A stretch of DNA of 64,000 bases from Cordylochernes scorpioides (GCA_030710605.1 CP092874.1:41970965-42034964), one strand, 5' to 3'; counted from the first letter of the stretch, positions 22,576 through 33,746 are shown. Notes: generated from the sequence alone by a model not told the origin. A program made the numbers and translations.

Positions 22576-23077
22576 TGAAAATAATTATACTCAGACGACT
22601 CACCTACCACCCCGACACAAGAAATCTCTTACCAGAAGAAAAATATGGATTTAGGAAGGACATGGGACAATAGACCAACTCTTATTTTTCACACAAAAGG
22701 TAAAAGATGCACAAAACAAAAAACCAACTAACCACACCATAGCTGCTTTTTAGGCCTTACACAAGCTTTTGATAAGGTATGGAGAAACAAGTTAATTACA
22801 AAATTATACAAACATTTCAAAATTGATGGAAAAGATATAACTTGGATAAATGATTCCCTTAAAATATATACATCAGGGTCAAATATAATGGCACTCTATC
22901 TAAAACCTTCAAATTGTACCAAGGATTACCACAAAGATCAGTCCTTAGCCCAACTCTCTTCACCCTATTTATTGCAGGCATAGAAGAAAATTGTTCACAT
23001 AAACCAATATTGGACTTTTCGCTGATTACATTATTCTATGGAGCAGCAACACTAACTGGAAAAAAAGCTGTAGAGAT

Positions 23078-24130
23078 TTGAACAAGACTCTTCTCCACCT
23101 AGAAAAATTTGCTAATAAACATAAATTAGAATTTAACCCCCAAAAATCTGAAACCTGTCTTTTTACTACCGATAAGAAACTATACAAAATAAGACCAAAT
23201 ATTTTTCTGAAAGAACAACAATTGCAATATAATAAACATCCTAAATATCTCGGCTACACCCTGGATCCTGAAATTAACTCCAGTAAACATATTGAAGGAG
23301 TTGTTAGAAAAGGAAGAGACCGACTAAAAACTTGAAATATATTTCAGGAAGAGTGGGGAGCTGAAGCAACAACACTAAAATTAACTTACACATCTCTAAT
23401 GAGACCTATCTTGGAATATGGATATCAAATCTATGGTACAGCATCTGAAACAAACCTAAAAACACTGGAAAGGATACAATTAAATGCAACTAGAATTATT
23501 ACAGGTCTTCGAAATACCTGCCCTGATAATATTGATAATATATGGATTTTTAAAATATAAAGTGGAAACATATTATTTAGCTGAAAAAATATCTCCATGC
23601 GAACCACTAAAAAAATGTTATTTTTAATGCCACTTTAAATGAACCCACCAACAAACAATACCAAAATCCAGAATCCTTAAAACAATTATCATTAGAAATA
23701 ATAAATAAAATTCCTAAAAAAATGCAATAACTATCTATATACCGATGGTAGCAGAGACGAGTTGGGACACACTGGCAGTAGCTCTCTCATTAAAACCAAA
23801 AATGGCAATGAGAAAATAAACAGAAGAAACCCAGAATTTTGCTCAGTCTTCAGATCAGAACTTATAGCCATCTATGAAGTCTTAAAATCCATCAGAAACA
23901 CTAAACATCACAAAATATGGATTTTTACTGATAGTAGAAGTGTCATACAACACTTGAGTCACACAGGGGAACTTAGAGACAAAGTAAGCAGGAACATAAT
24001 TGGGTAACTCCAAAAACTCTCAATACCTCAAAAATTCACCTTCAATGAATACCCTTACATGTTAGCATTGAAGGCAATGAAGCTGCTGATGCGCTAGCGA
24101 AAAAAGGCACAAAAGAACCCTTGCTACAGA
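23078..24130 (+). pseudogene. LINE RT palm end and RNase H
   Basis: The frame from 23078 holds KTLLHLEKFANKHKLEFNPQ and KYLGYTLDPE, the end of the palm and thumb. RNase H begins at about 23735 with IYTDGSRDELGHTGSSSL and includes FRSELIAIYEVLKSI and IFTDSRSVIQHL; after a frameshift near 24005 it ends with IEGNEAADALAKKG. All four RNase H acidic residues appear but in two frames. Confidence 0.7.
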
Positions 24131-24474
24131 AAAATAAACTTACTTTTAAAGATATAGAAACAGTAGCTAAAATAAACAAGAACTGGAGGATCCCACTTAA
24201 GCACAGTTAGTACACCCTAGAAGCAGATGGCCACCCAGACCTTTCGGTCCACAAACCGGCATGCGGAGCATGCCCTTCGCTGCTATTTTGTTCAACTCAT
24301 AAGCCAAGTAACGGTATCCAAGCTAGTGCTTGGAGATTGTACCTGGAAACACCACCACCCAGACAACGTGTCTGGAAGGATCTCTATACCTGTGGCCTTT
24401 AATCACAGCAAAATAGGAAACTATCTACTGTGTCCAGCAGGGACCGCGGGGAGGCAACCCCCGGTCGACTCTGT

Positions 24475-25735
24475 TCACTCACAGCTGAGGAAAAGCTCAG
24501 CTGCCACGTCGTGGGCTTTCTCAAGAAGCTTGCTGTGATTTCTCAGCAGCTTACTCTCGATCGCGCCCCTCGCCCTCCTTCTCTCTTCCTGCACACCCAC
24601 TACCCTTGGACAATCCAAGACGTAGTGGCGTGCATTCACATCCCTTTCTCCATAGACGCAATCAGGGTTTCTCTTGATTTTAAATCTGTGAAGACTTGGG
24701 GAAGAGCCCATGTCCCGAACTACCCTAATGAGTTTGTGGGACATTACCTTACAGAGGTGTTGTTACCCCATTGAATACCTCTCTCCCCTTCACACTGTTC
24801 CTCCATCTGTCCAACCATAAGTCCTGGACGTGCCCCCTGATCCTCCTATAAACATCTTTCTTGGTCACTGGGGTCCTCAGTGATCTAACTCTAAAGCATC
24901 CTGCCTTAGCGATCCTGTCAGCGAACTCATTACCTTCGATGAGGCTGTGTCTCCTAAACCAAGGGAGCTCCGGAGCCCGCGTCATCATCTCCAGCTCCTG
25001 GATTATTTGATGCGCGAGTTGCCCTTTCTCCAGATTGATGGCGACGAGGGCCGACATACAATCTGAATAGAAGCGGTCTGGGCTGAAGTTCTTCTCGGCA
25101 CACACTCTGAGGGCTACCCTGATCGCAACCAGCTCGGCTGAAAAGATCAATTCGTCCACTCTGAGTGTTAAGCTTTCTTGGAAGATCAGCTCTCCATTAG
25201 TAAATATCACTACCCCAGCTCCAGTATTGGTTCCAGACTTACTACCATCAGTGAAAACCTCCGTGCCAATCCCTGTCGGCCCTCCAGGACTCTAATTCCA
25301 CTTTGGCAACCACTGCGGAGGCTTCCTTGGGTCCCTCTTCGATTCCAGGGCCCCCTCTTCAAGTCCCAGGGCATCTTCCCTGTTCTCCCAGATCTTCTGT
25401 CTGATGGTCTCCTCCTCTAGTTTCAATCCCAGGGGAATAAGCCCAGCGAGGACCAAAAAGGCCTCACTGCTGGTAGTGCGATATCCCCCTGTGATTCTGA
25501 GTGCCGCTGTCCTTTGCACTCTCTCTAGAATTGTTGCCACCTTCTGATCCCTGTTTCGGCGCCACCAAGCCCCGGAAGCATATAGCAAGATTGGCTCGAC
25601 GCAGGAGAGGTAGAGGTTCTTAAAAATAGTACCCTCTTCCCCCCCCCCCCCCCCCCCCTGTTGAGAGCCAACCGCGACAGGCCTGCACAACGCCTCCTTG
25701 CCTCTCGCCACCATCTCCTCCGCCGGTATTGCCAA
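24475..25735 (-). pseudogene. R1-type LINE thumb, RNase H and zinc knuckle
   Basis: After the G/C homopolymer the frame reads IFKNLYLSCVEPILLYASGA and ILERVQRTAALRITGGYRT, the R1 post-RT region. RNase H shows FSAELVAIRVAL, FYSDCMSALVAI and HSLIEGNEFADRIAKAGC. The final frame has CVYGERDVNARHYVLDCP, a CCHC knuckle typical of the R1 C-terminus. Frame changes occur near 25290, 25210 and 24748. Confidence 0.75.
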
Positions 25736-26832
25736 CCCATCTTGTCATCAATGACCACCCCCAGGATGATCATCCTATTGACCAACGCTACCCTCCGTCC
25801 TTCCATCCGGATAGCCGGCTTGTGTTCCCATTTGATCCCTTTCCTTTTAGTTCTTATGTCTCTAGGCTTAAAGCTGAGGGCTTTAGTTTTGGAGACATTG
25901 AACTTAAGGCCTGAGTCATGGGCCCAGATCGAGAGAATTTGGAGAGAAGTTTCAACACACTTCTCAGCCTTCGCTCTCGAAGCAGCCTCAATGATGAGGA
26001 ACTGATCGTCAGCATAGAGAACCAGCCTGGCTCCCTCAGGGAGCTCCTCCTGGAAAACGGTGTTTACCAGGATATTCCACAGAATAGGTCCGCAGCAAGA
26101 GCCCTGGGGGCAACCACTAGCACAGTTTATTTCCAACTTCCGCCCACCAAAACTGAGGCTAATCCGTCTATCCCTCAGGAAGTCACGAACCAAGCTGCAC
26201 AAATTATCAGGACCACCCATGTCCATCAAATTTCTCATCAGCTTGTTCCAGCTCATGGAGTTGAACACGCCATCAATGTCCAGGGCCACGAAAAGAACCC
26301 AATCACCCTTAACTAAGCCCATCTCAACCCCCTCTAACACCTCTTTCAGAGCTGCGGTTATGGACTTCCCTTCCCTAAAATCATGTTGGAAAGAGGAAAG
26401 GAGCTCATTACTCTCTAGCCAATGCTTCGGTCGCTGAGCTAATAGGCTATCCAGGACCATACCTAGACACACTAGTAAAGAAAGCGGACGATAATCATTA
26501 GGAGAATTACCCTTTCTACCAGACTTTTCGAGAAGCACTACTTGGGCAACCTTCCATGCCTCAGGAAATGTACCAGTGTCCAGGCACCTATTGAATAACC
26601 TGGAAAGAAGCGATGGGTGCATCCTTACCAGGGCTTTCACGACCGTGTTATCGATCCCTTCGGGACCAGGAGATTTCCTTTTCCCGAACTTGAAAGCCGT
26701 CAGTTTCACCTCATTCTCAGAAAAGGGCGGATCCACCAAACCACAAGTGGTCAGAGAGATCTCGTCCTCTGGTTCCTCGTTTCCGAAGTGCCGATCCAAG
26801 TTGTTTTTATTTTGTCTTCTGCTTTCGAGCAA
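25525..26832 (-). CDS. R1-type LINE reverse transcriptase (partial ORF2, 435 codons open)
   Basis: The open frame contains RT motifs in order: FKFGKRKSPGPEGID, NDYRPLSLLVCLGMV, FVALDIDGVFNSMSW, GCPQGSCCGPILWNIL and LVLYADDQFLI. The YADD catalytic pair is intact. This enzyme copies the element RNA into the nicked chromosomal target. The Met at its start is an internal residue, since the endonuclease that should precede it is absent. The last ~40 codons after the C homopolymer (25639-25658 on plus) are out of frame; the true continuation lies in the frame at 25735-25292. It is unlikely to be active as it stands. Confidence 0.75.
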   Translation of the reverse strand: MLESRRQNKNNLDRHFGNEEPEDEISLTTCGLVDPPFSENEVKLTAFKFGKRKSPGPEGIDNTVVKALVRMHPSLLSRLFNRCLDTGTFPEAWKVAQVVLLEKSGRKGNSPNDYRPLSLLVCLGMVLDSLLAQRPKHWLESNELLSSFQHDFREGKSITAALKEVLEGVEMGLVKGDWVLFVALDIDGVFNSMSWNKLMRNLMDMGGPDNLCSLVRDFLRDRRISLSFGGRKLEINCASGCPQGSCCGPILWNILVNTVFQEELPEGARLVLYADDQFLIIEAASRAKAEKCVETSLQILSIWAHDSGLKFNVSKTKALSFKPRDIRTKRKGIKWEHKPAIRMEGRRVALVNRMIILGVVIDDKMGWQYRRRRWWREARRRCAGLSRLALNRGGGGGGKRVLFLRTSTSPASSQSCYMLPGLGGAETGIRRWQQF

Positions 26833-29298
26833 GTAGGTCTAGAACACATTCTCTCTGAATTTTCTCTTTGTTGGTGGATGAAACAGCACCAGTGATTATT
26901 TTGGCCGCTTTTGCTTGAACACTGTCTAGTCTTACTTTTAGTGATGAGCTTGAGGGAGCCCAGACCGGTGTTGCATATTCCATTATCGGCCTTATTAAGG
27001 TGGTATATGTTGTTCTGAGAATTCTGGGTTTTGCTCCCCAATTTGTTCCACATAACCTTCTCAGAATGTTTAGTTTTCTGATAGCTCTATTTGAGGTGTT
27101 AATTAAGTGTTCTGAAAATTCCAATTCCTCATCAATAATAATTAAAATAATTTTGTTGACATCTTGTCAATACATGCACAGTCTGCACTATTAAAAAAAG
27201 ATAATATGCATTATATACACTATGTACAATGAATATGGCGCCTCTGCCAGCGCTGCAGAGTTTGGTGGAGAATCGCCAGTGGGTCTCCAGCGACACCACG
27301 CATTTTGCCATCTACGATGAATACGTAGATCGCGTACTTCGCCGCTTAGGAGATGGTGATGGCGTGGTCCTCGAGACCAACTGGAAAGATCCAGGACTGC
27401 AGTATCACACCTAGGTATTTTGGATTTCTATTTTATCAATTAATTGGTTGTTTATGCTCATTTTGAGTTATATTTGAGCCCTTTTCCCTGTCAGTGGAGT
27501 AGACGCATAGGTTTGGTTTTATTGGGTTTATGGTCATTTGGAGTTCCATTGCCCACTTCTCCAGTCCTCTCATTGATGTGTTCAGTATTTATTTACGATT
27601 TTTCTATACTGCTACTTGTGTGCCATATGGCTATATCATCTGTATAACAGGCAACCTTTGTGTCTTCAGTGAGGTAAGGATGGATGTCGTTAATATATAG
27701 CAGATAGAGTAGAGGACTGAGCACAGATCCCTGAGTTACACCAGCCCATGTTCTTCCTTCCTTGGAAAATTCTCCATTGACCCGAACCTTTAACCTTCTT
27801 CCCCTTAAGAAGTCTGCAATCCAGATTAAGGTTTTTATTCTTACTCCGATATTGTGCAGCCTTTCACGTAATTTCTCCCGTCACACTCTATCAAAAGCTG
27901 AGGTCATATCAAGGAATATAGCCGTGGTCTTCTTTGGCGGTTTTTCCTGGAAAGAATCTATTATTGATTGACAGAAGTAGAACAGTTGATCAGTCGTACA
28001 GGGCTGGGATCTATAGGAAGTTTGGTAGAGGTTTATTTTATTATTTTTAGCGAGCCAGACTATGAGCCTAGAGTGGATAATTCGTTCTGGTATTTCAAAA
28101 GTATGCAGGTGAGAGCAATTGGCCGATAGTTCTTGTATTCCTTGGCATCTTTGTTTGGCTTCAATATTGGCACTATAATTGATATCTTCCAATTCTTTGG
28201 TAGTTTACCAGTTTGCCATGAAATGTTCAGTATTCGTAGGAGTTGATTATTAGCTTTGTCTTCAAAGTGTTTAATCATTTGATCAAAGATTAGATTATCT
28301 CTTGGTGACCTCTTGGATTTTTTTATTGATGAGTTTAGCTCATTCAGTGTGAAGTCTCTCGAAAATATCTTGTTGATGGAGTTTCTTGCTTGTTTACTAA
28401 CTGGTTTATATTATTTCAGAGTCCTGTCTTCATTCGCATAGTTGAGTATGGAAATGCTTGAAAGATATTCAGCAATTATGTCAGCCATCTGTTTGTTCTC
28501 GTTCTCGCTGTTCTATTCATATCGGTTAGAGTATTGGAGGATTGATGTTGGTTTTGATTGTTCTCTAACACTCTAATCATATTCCAGTGTTGGCTGTCCT
28601 TTCTTGGATCCATTTTTCGCAGAATTCTGCCATTTTTCTTGTTTGCATATCTAAATTTCTTGTTCTATTTTGTGACTAATTTCAATGAGTTATTTTATGT
28701 TTTCTTCTATTTTATTTGTTTTAGGAAGTTCATTGATATTGTTTCTCTCTGAAATCATTGCCTCGATGTTGTGGTCCTTCCAGTAAGGTATCCACAGGTC
28801 TTTACGTCTACCTCTAGGTATCGATGCTTTTGCAGCTTTTGAAATGTTCGAAGAGAATTTTTCCAAGTTTTTGTCAAGCGTTCTTTAATTCAATTTTTCG
28901 TTGCACAGTTCTTCAAGCTTTTCTGTGAATATTTTTCAAGTCGGCTTTCCTAAAGTTCCATGTTCTTTTATTCTAATGGACATTCTCAATTTTGAAGTTT
29001 AGGGTTGTTAAAATTGGTCTGTGGTCACTGATTGCACCTCTCAGGATTTTCCATTGTGTTGTGGGTGCGATGTTGTAATTTATCGCTGTGATGTCTATTG
29101 CAGATTATGTGCCTGTGGACTTAGATGGCTGTTCTCTCCGTTATTTAACGGTGTAAGGTCGAGGTCGGTTAGCATGTCCTCAACCTGCTGACTTTTGTTA
29201 TCCTGGACAGGTGATCCCCAAATTGAACTTTTGGCGTTAAATTCGCCGAGTATGATTGTGATATCCGAAGACGCTTCACTTAATGTCTCTATTGTGTG
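26833..29298 (-). mobile_element. I-group-type LINE, minus strand, broken and interrupted
   Basis: From right to left the minus strand encodes the end of an endonuclease (DITIILGEFNAKSSIWGSP, about 29240), RT linker and motifs (ILNISWQTGKLPKNWKI at about 28220; TAIFLDMTSAFDRV at about 27900; GVTQGSVLSPLLYLLYINDI at about 27740; ACYTDDIAIW at about 27640; NRNPKYLGV at 27420) and the post-RT region (RAIRKLNILRRLCGTNW; PIMEYATPVWAPSS, about 27000). YADD reads YTDD. A foreign ~270-bp piece interrupts it at about 27137-27405. The left end stops at the R1 LINE. The RNase H at 20623-21275 may be its missing 3' part. Confidence 0.75.
27229..27414 (+). other. GC-rich open segment inserted in a LINE, origin unknown
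   Basis: A 60-codon open frame begins MAPLPALQSLVENRQWVSSD shortly after its first ATG and ends with residues VVLETNWKDPGLQY. The stop codon comes from the flanking LINE. The DNA is much richer in G and C than either side. In the minus-strand LINE the piece interrupts the reading between KYLGV and EELEFSEHLI, so it is foreign. It looks like the 5' part of a coding sequence, with AT-rich DNA upstream (27137-27225), cut off at its 3' side. I do not recognise the family; a host exon, an endogenous viral gene piece or another element gene are all possible. Confidence 0.45.
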
Positions 29299-30030
29299 TA
29301 CCCATACAAAATTCAAATATTTCACGAGCTGAAATTAGGCGATTTTGAGATGCGTCAAGAATTCGCTGCATGGGTTTTCCGGCAATTTGATATTGATGAA
29401 AACTGGCTGTCGAATGTTCTGTGGACAGATGATGCTCACCTTTCTCTAAACAGAGAATTTAACATTCAAAACAGCCGCATTTGGGCAACAGAAAACCCTA
29501 GGATTTTTACAGAAATGCCACTTTACCAGCCTAGAGTTACAGTTTTGTGTGGGTGCACTTCTTTTATTATTGGGCCATTTTTCTTTGAAAAATCAATGGA
29601 AGAACTTTTAAAACCGTTTTTGTAACTGTTGAACGTTATGATCAACTTTTGAGAGAAAAGGGCATTCCCATATTGCAGGGCAAAAGCACTAAGCGAAATA
29701 ACATTCATGAAAGATGGAGGACCTCCTCATATCTCCCGAGGTGCCAAACAATTGCTGAAGGATACGTTCGGTGAAAATCGTGTGATAAGTCGCCACTTTA
29801 TTTACCAGTGGCCTCCAAGATCACCAGACTTGACGCCTTGCGATTTCTGTTTATGGGGGTACATTAAATCGTGTGTTTATTGATGCTGGCCTACCACATT
29901 AGCCATGTTGAAGGCTTCTATCAGATGGCACGTTTTATCAATTTCAACAGATATGTTATTTAATGCTGTCCATTCTGTCATTTATCGTCTGCAGGCGGTG
30001 ATTGAGAATGAAGGGTGCCACATTGAGCAA
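29299..30030 (+). pseudogene. Tc1/mariner-superfamily transposase relic, C-terminal half
   Basis: The plus strand encodes a cut-and-paste transposase catalytic domain: YKIQIFHELKLGDFEMRQEF, LWTDDAHLSL (first Asp), ENPRIFTEM, VTVLCGCTSFIIGPFFFE, then in a second frame KDGGPPHISRGAKQLL (second Asp) and WPPRSPDLTPCDFCLWGY (third Asp). By hand count about 42 residues separate the last two Asp, longer than the 34 of classic mariner. The N-terminal DNA-binding half is missing. A frameshift near 29625 and a stop in the C-terminal part inactivate it. It abuts the 5' end of the minus-strand LINE. Confidence 0.75.
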
Positions 30031-30074
30031 GGATTGTGACCTAATACAAGTAGGAAGGCAGTTACCTCATGTGT

Positions 30075-30775
30075 TATATAAGCCGCCATGTATTATATTA
30101 TCTACCAATATTTTGCAGCTCTTTGTGTTGGGATATGGGGATAATAAATGCTGTCCTCACATCTTGACTCTTTTTTTTTTTTTGTGAACAGTAATATTTT
30201 GTTTGTCATTTGCTCACATATTATGTCGTGCAAACCAGAGTATTATAACTTCTCGAATAACACTGGTACACACAATTTTCCCCCTTATGTTTAGTTTTTC
30301 GCTCTTCGCTCATTAGAAGAAATAGCATAAGGAATATTTTCTGTACACCAATAACTTTAGAAATTTTGTGAAAAAAAAAAAATACAAAATGATTTTACTA
30401 CCACGTTTTTCAACGCAAAAGGTCGATTTAAAAATTATTTTTATTTGAGGGGACACATTTTTTAAAATTGTGTACAGTATAATAAACAGTGATAACATTT
30501 GACAAGCCCATAGGATATTTGGAATAAAGTACGACAAATATATTTTGTCACTCCCCTCTATATTTCATTTGTTGGATCATGACAAATATCCAGTTAAATA
30601 GTCAAGGGTCGCCAATCAGTCAAGAAACTACAGATTTCTTATAGCAAGAAATCTTATTAATAGTGCCGTCATAATTTTTGGTACTATATTAACATTTCAA
30701 AAATCGTGTATTGATATCAGCAGTGTTTTTCAAACATTCAATCTATTTCACAAAACCCCATATAAAATATAAATA
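30075..30775. other. AT-rich spacer, nothing recognised
   Basis: It contains T and A homopolymers (30169-30182 and 30370-30380). Open frames are short and low-complexity. Confidence 0.5.
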
Positions 30776-31174
30776 TTTTTGCTACATGTTTTAATTTGCA
30801 TTTACCAATTTTACATATCTCTGATTGTATTTGAAAATCGTTAACCAATTCTTCATACTTTTGGCGAAGTGGTGTTTTATTAATTTGTTATTTGATATTA
30901 TTAGGGTTCTTTCCTGGTATTTAAAAACGAAAAATACGTGTCGATCAGTTATATTTTTCAATTTATCAAACAATTTGGCCGCTGAATCTCTGATTCTGGT
31001 AGAGCGCCATCTGGCGAATAAAATTGTAACTAAAATCAATTTCGAATTTTTCACTATTTGCCATAAAAATTCCCATTGCATCCTGAATACAATGGTGTTT
31101 ACCGCATTGCTCTAGCGCAAATATTCGCGGAGTTATTAATTTTTAAAATAGTGCGGGACTTTTGGATCACCCTG
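30776..31174 (-). mobile_element. ~400-bp repeat, inverted copy 2 of the element at 19930-20329
   Basis: On the minus strand it starts CAGGGTGATCCAAAAGTCCC before TA and continues to ACATGTAGCAAAAA, matching copy 1 along its whole length with scattered substitutions. The two copies are inverted and about 10.4 kb apart, flanking the LINE cluster. Confidence 0.65.
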
Positions 31175-33328
31175 TATTTGTCATATATAAATACTTATAT
31201 GTATTCGTGACTAGAAATAAAATTAGATGTTGTTGTTCACTAGTTGAACTCTCGTGTTGTTGCTTGGCTTGTTCGAGAGGTCGATCATTTCCAGATACCT
31301 TCCCTAGAGACAACGGAATTCTGCAGTTTTTTTTCTTGGAGTCGCTCTTCCCTACATAGTAATAGGTTGGTGTTCTCCCCCCTGGGACCTGAAATAGAGA
31401 CTTTGGGCGTCTGGTCAAATAGATCCTGGGAACCACGCTGCTGAACGCGACAGTAAGGCCTTTTAAAATTAATTAGGTCACGTTGGTGATCGCATATGTG
31501 CGATATACAACTGTTTGGCAGCTGTACCTTTTTTTTCTAATAATTGAACAATAAAATTGTTTAGACGTTGACTTTTTAGAAGCACAGTGAAATATATTAT
31601 TTTAGAATCAATTATATTGTACAAAATTGAAATTTTTATGCGCTGTGTAGGTTGTATATATCGAAAATTTCAGAAGCGCAATTTATTTGCTGGAATGATT
31701 ACTAAAATGTGGTTTATTGTGATATCATCTAACATTTAAATGTTTGATACGTAAGGTTTGTGATGTGATTAAGGAGTTTATGAGATTCTCGAATAAATAT
31801 ATATGGTTAGTGTGAAACACGAGTAACAAAATTTAAGATGGCGGTCATTAACATCTGCCTTGAGCGGGGAGGGAGGACATTGTCCACACATTGCCCAAAG
31901 AGAGTAGCGACTTGGTGGAGTAACGTCTAAAGGGCGTTCACTTCCTGTTTTTTCACTGAAATTGTCGGGGTTCTATTACGTCCGAATTGGAACTGACTTT
32001 CTCTCTCTTCTTTTGTTGAAGTTGGACATTTTCTGGTCTATTTGAAAGTTGTAGTATTCTCTATGTTCGTAGGTTGTTGTTTCGAACTTAGTTCAGACTT
32101 AGTAAACATTTTAATAAGTGATGTCAGGTTTAGATGTGTGGTGAAAGTGCGACTCTCAACGTGGATACGCTTTGAGGTGAAATGAGTCACAAGCGTTAAA
32201 GCGTCTTTGGACTGAAAAGTGAAAATGTTTGATGTGTTGCGCTGTGTGACACGAGTGAGTAAAAGTGATTTGAATGGAAAGGTGTCACGTGAAGTCGTTG
32301 TTTGGTAGAAAATCATGAATAACAAGTTTATTAGAGTCAAGGGTGGTGGGACGAACACATTTAGAGAATTTTTGACTGTTAGTGGATGTGGCACGTTTAA
32401 TGTGAAACATTTTGAGTGTTCAGTGGGGCGACGTTATGGAGCTCGTGTGGCTCGAAATTGGATTAGTTTGTGAAGTCGCGCACTAATAATTGTTGCCAAT
32501 TGAAGAAAGTGATGTGTGAGGGTGTTGCAAGTTTTTTGAGAGAGATGTATGGATGATTATTAGGCATGTAAAATGAAGAGACGAGAGAGTGTAACTATGT
32601 TGGAATATAACGGTTGGTAATTGTAGTGTACTGGCTCTAGCTACTGGCGGGGAAGTGGACGGGATCTTCATTTTTAGCTTGTTTTGGGGAGGGCAGTTGT
32701 TATGATTTTGAGATGTTGCCTCTCAGAAGAGAAATCACAGGAGATTTCTGAAATTAAGAAAGGTGTTTCACCTATGTTAATTTATATATTTTTTTTCTTA
32801 TCATTGATTATGGTAGCGCGTTAATAATCCTTGTAAAAGGGCAATGGCGTGATAGTGATAAATAAGTTGAATGTGGCGTTTACATAAAATGGTGAATATG
32901 ACGATAATTTTTACATTTTTTTAAGTATTTGATTAAGAAATGGTGTTTTGGTATGAAAATAAGATATTAAGAAAAAAAAAAGCTTAGAATTATGATATGA
33001 TGAGGGTAATTAAAAAATATAATAATGATTTTTTTTAAGTTGTAGATTTGGATAATGCCATATTAGGTAGATTTAGGAACGACATGTAATATTAGTAAGT
33101 TGGTAAAAATGTGTGATTGGCATTTAAAAAAAAAAACTAAATTTGAAAGTAGTGAATTAAAATTTATAAATCGATTTAAAATAAAGTAACAATTGATAAA
33201 TGAGAGTGTAAAAGATTTAAAAATTGAATTAAAAATGATATGAATAATTTAAAAAATAAATTTTATATTGATATAAACAAGGTAAAAATTGGATTAAAAA
33301 TGATAAAAATGAAAATAAACATAATACT
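31175..33328. other. Unassigned stretch with moderately GC-rich part (31240-32700)
   Basis: Around 31240-31440 the minus strand is open for 89 codons (including PKSLFQVPGGRTPTYYYVGK) with no domain I can name. From 31850 to 32700 GC is higher and the minus strand is open at 32038-32394 with a Thr/Ser-rich translation; this may be a promoter or untranslated region of an element or gene. From 32750 to 33320 the DNA is very AT-rich. Confidence 0.35.
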
Positions 33329-33428
33329 TATTTATTTATTTATTTCAATTCAAAACGCTATGTCCCCCAGGGACACTTGCGCTAAATGTACATACAAATA
33401 TAACAAAGAAAATATTCAACATGGAAAG
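33329..33428 (-). mobile_element. 3' end of a minus-strand LINE, separated by the Gypsy insertion
   Basis: The minus strand carries GACATAGCGTTTTGAATTG followed by an AAAT-type tail (33329-33345). The block GTGTCCCTGGGGGACATAGC corresponds to the 3' end of the LINE at 56487-59799. The upstream continuation is at 35395-35800, on the other side of the LTR element. Confidence 0.65.
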
Positions 33429-33730
33429 TGTTCTACCGCGTTAGGGTAAAGGTTCGAGCTGCAGTGAGAACTATAAATTAATAATTTATATTTTAATAAG
33501 TGTCCAAAAATTACATACAATTATAAGAGGCAGATGGAGTACAGTTTTTACTCCACCAGCGCCTAGAGTATTATATAATAGAAGGAACCGCCGCAGGTTG
33601 AAGCGACGCCCGGTAAACAGCCCGCTGACATCAGGCGGTGTTCGAAAAGTGCGCGCGCAGCCTGCGCGCGCAGGTCGGCTGGCCAGCCGCCGTCCCGGCC
33701 AGTGTCGCCCGCTGGCATCCTCTTATCTCA
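33429..33730 (-). repeat. 3' LTR of the KH-carrying Gypsy element
   Basis: 302 bp, TG to CA, apparently identical to 35093-35394. It includes a palindromic GCGCGCAGCCTGCGCGCGC block and an AT-rich region with TATATAATAC-type sequence on the minus strand. Confidence 0.92.
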
Positions 33731-33746
33731 TGCCCCCCCTGGAGAT
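33731..33746 (-). other. Polypurine tract
   Basis: On the minus strand CCAGGGGGGGCA directly precedes the 3' LTR. This is where plus-strand DNA synthesis normally starts in LTR elements. Confidence 0.7.

Larger units (their letters stand above)
21276..24232 (+). mobile_element. LINE (I-group type) with endonuclease, RT and RNase H, decayed
   Basis: The plus strand carries, in order, an APE-type endonuclease segment (YNMYQPPNNTFIDDGTM, TIIVGDINGKHQLWG, 21400-21520), RT blocks (NKTPGPDGIHGRII at about 22350, YRPISL, QRSVLSPTLFTLFI at about 22935, FADYIILWSSNTNW at about 23020, HPKYLGYTLDPEIN at about 23240), a thumb segment (MRPILEYG) and RNase H (IYTDGSRDELG at about 23735; IEGNEAADALAKKGT at about 24060). 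The RT active-site box FADD reads FADY and PQG reads PQR. Multiple stops are present. The 5' end is truncated inside the endonuclease. Confidence 0.8.
24235..26832 (-). mobile_element. R1-clade LINE, 5'-truncated, minus strand
   Basis: Minus-strand frames give RT (26832-25525), the thumb region (25735-25292), RNase H (25270-24749) and a C-terminal zinc knuckle (24744-24475), followed by ~240 bp of 3' UTR with higher GC than the neighbouring LINEs. The RT box GCPQGSCCGPILWNILVN is typical of R1-type elements. The endonuclease is missing, so the copy is 5'-truncated. The 3' end near 24235 meets the end of the plus-strand LINE. No poly(A) is visible, and the target duplication is not clear. Confidence 0.8.

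Noticed and set aside
25661..26895. Several plus-strand frames of 60-132 codons
   Set aside because: They are antisense to the R1-type RT and lack domains.
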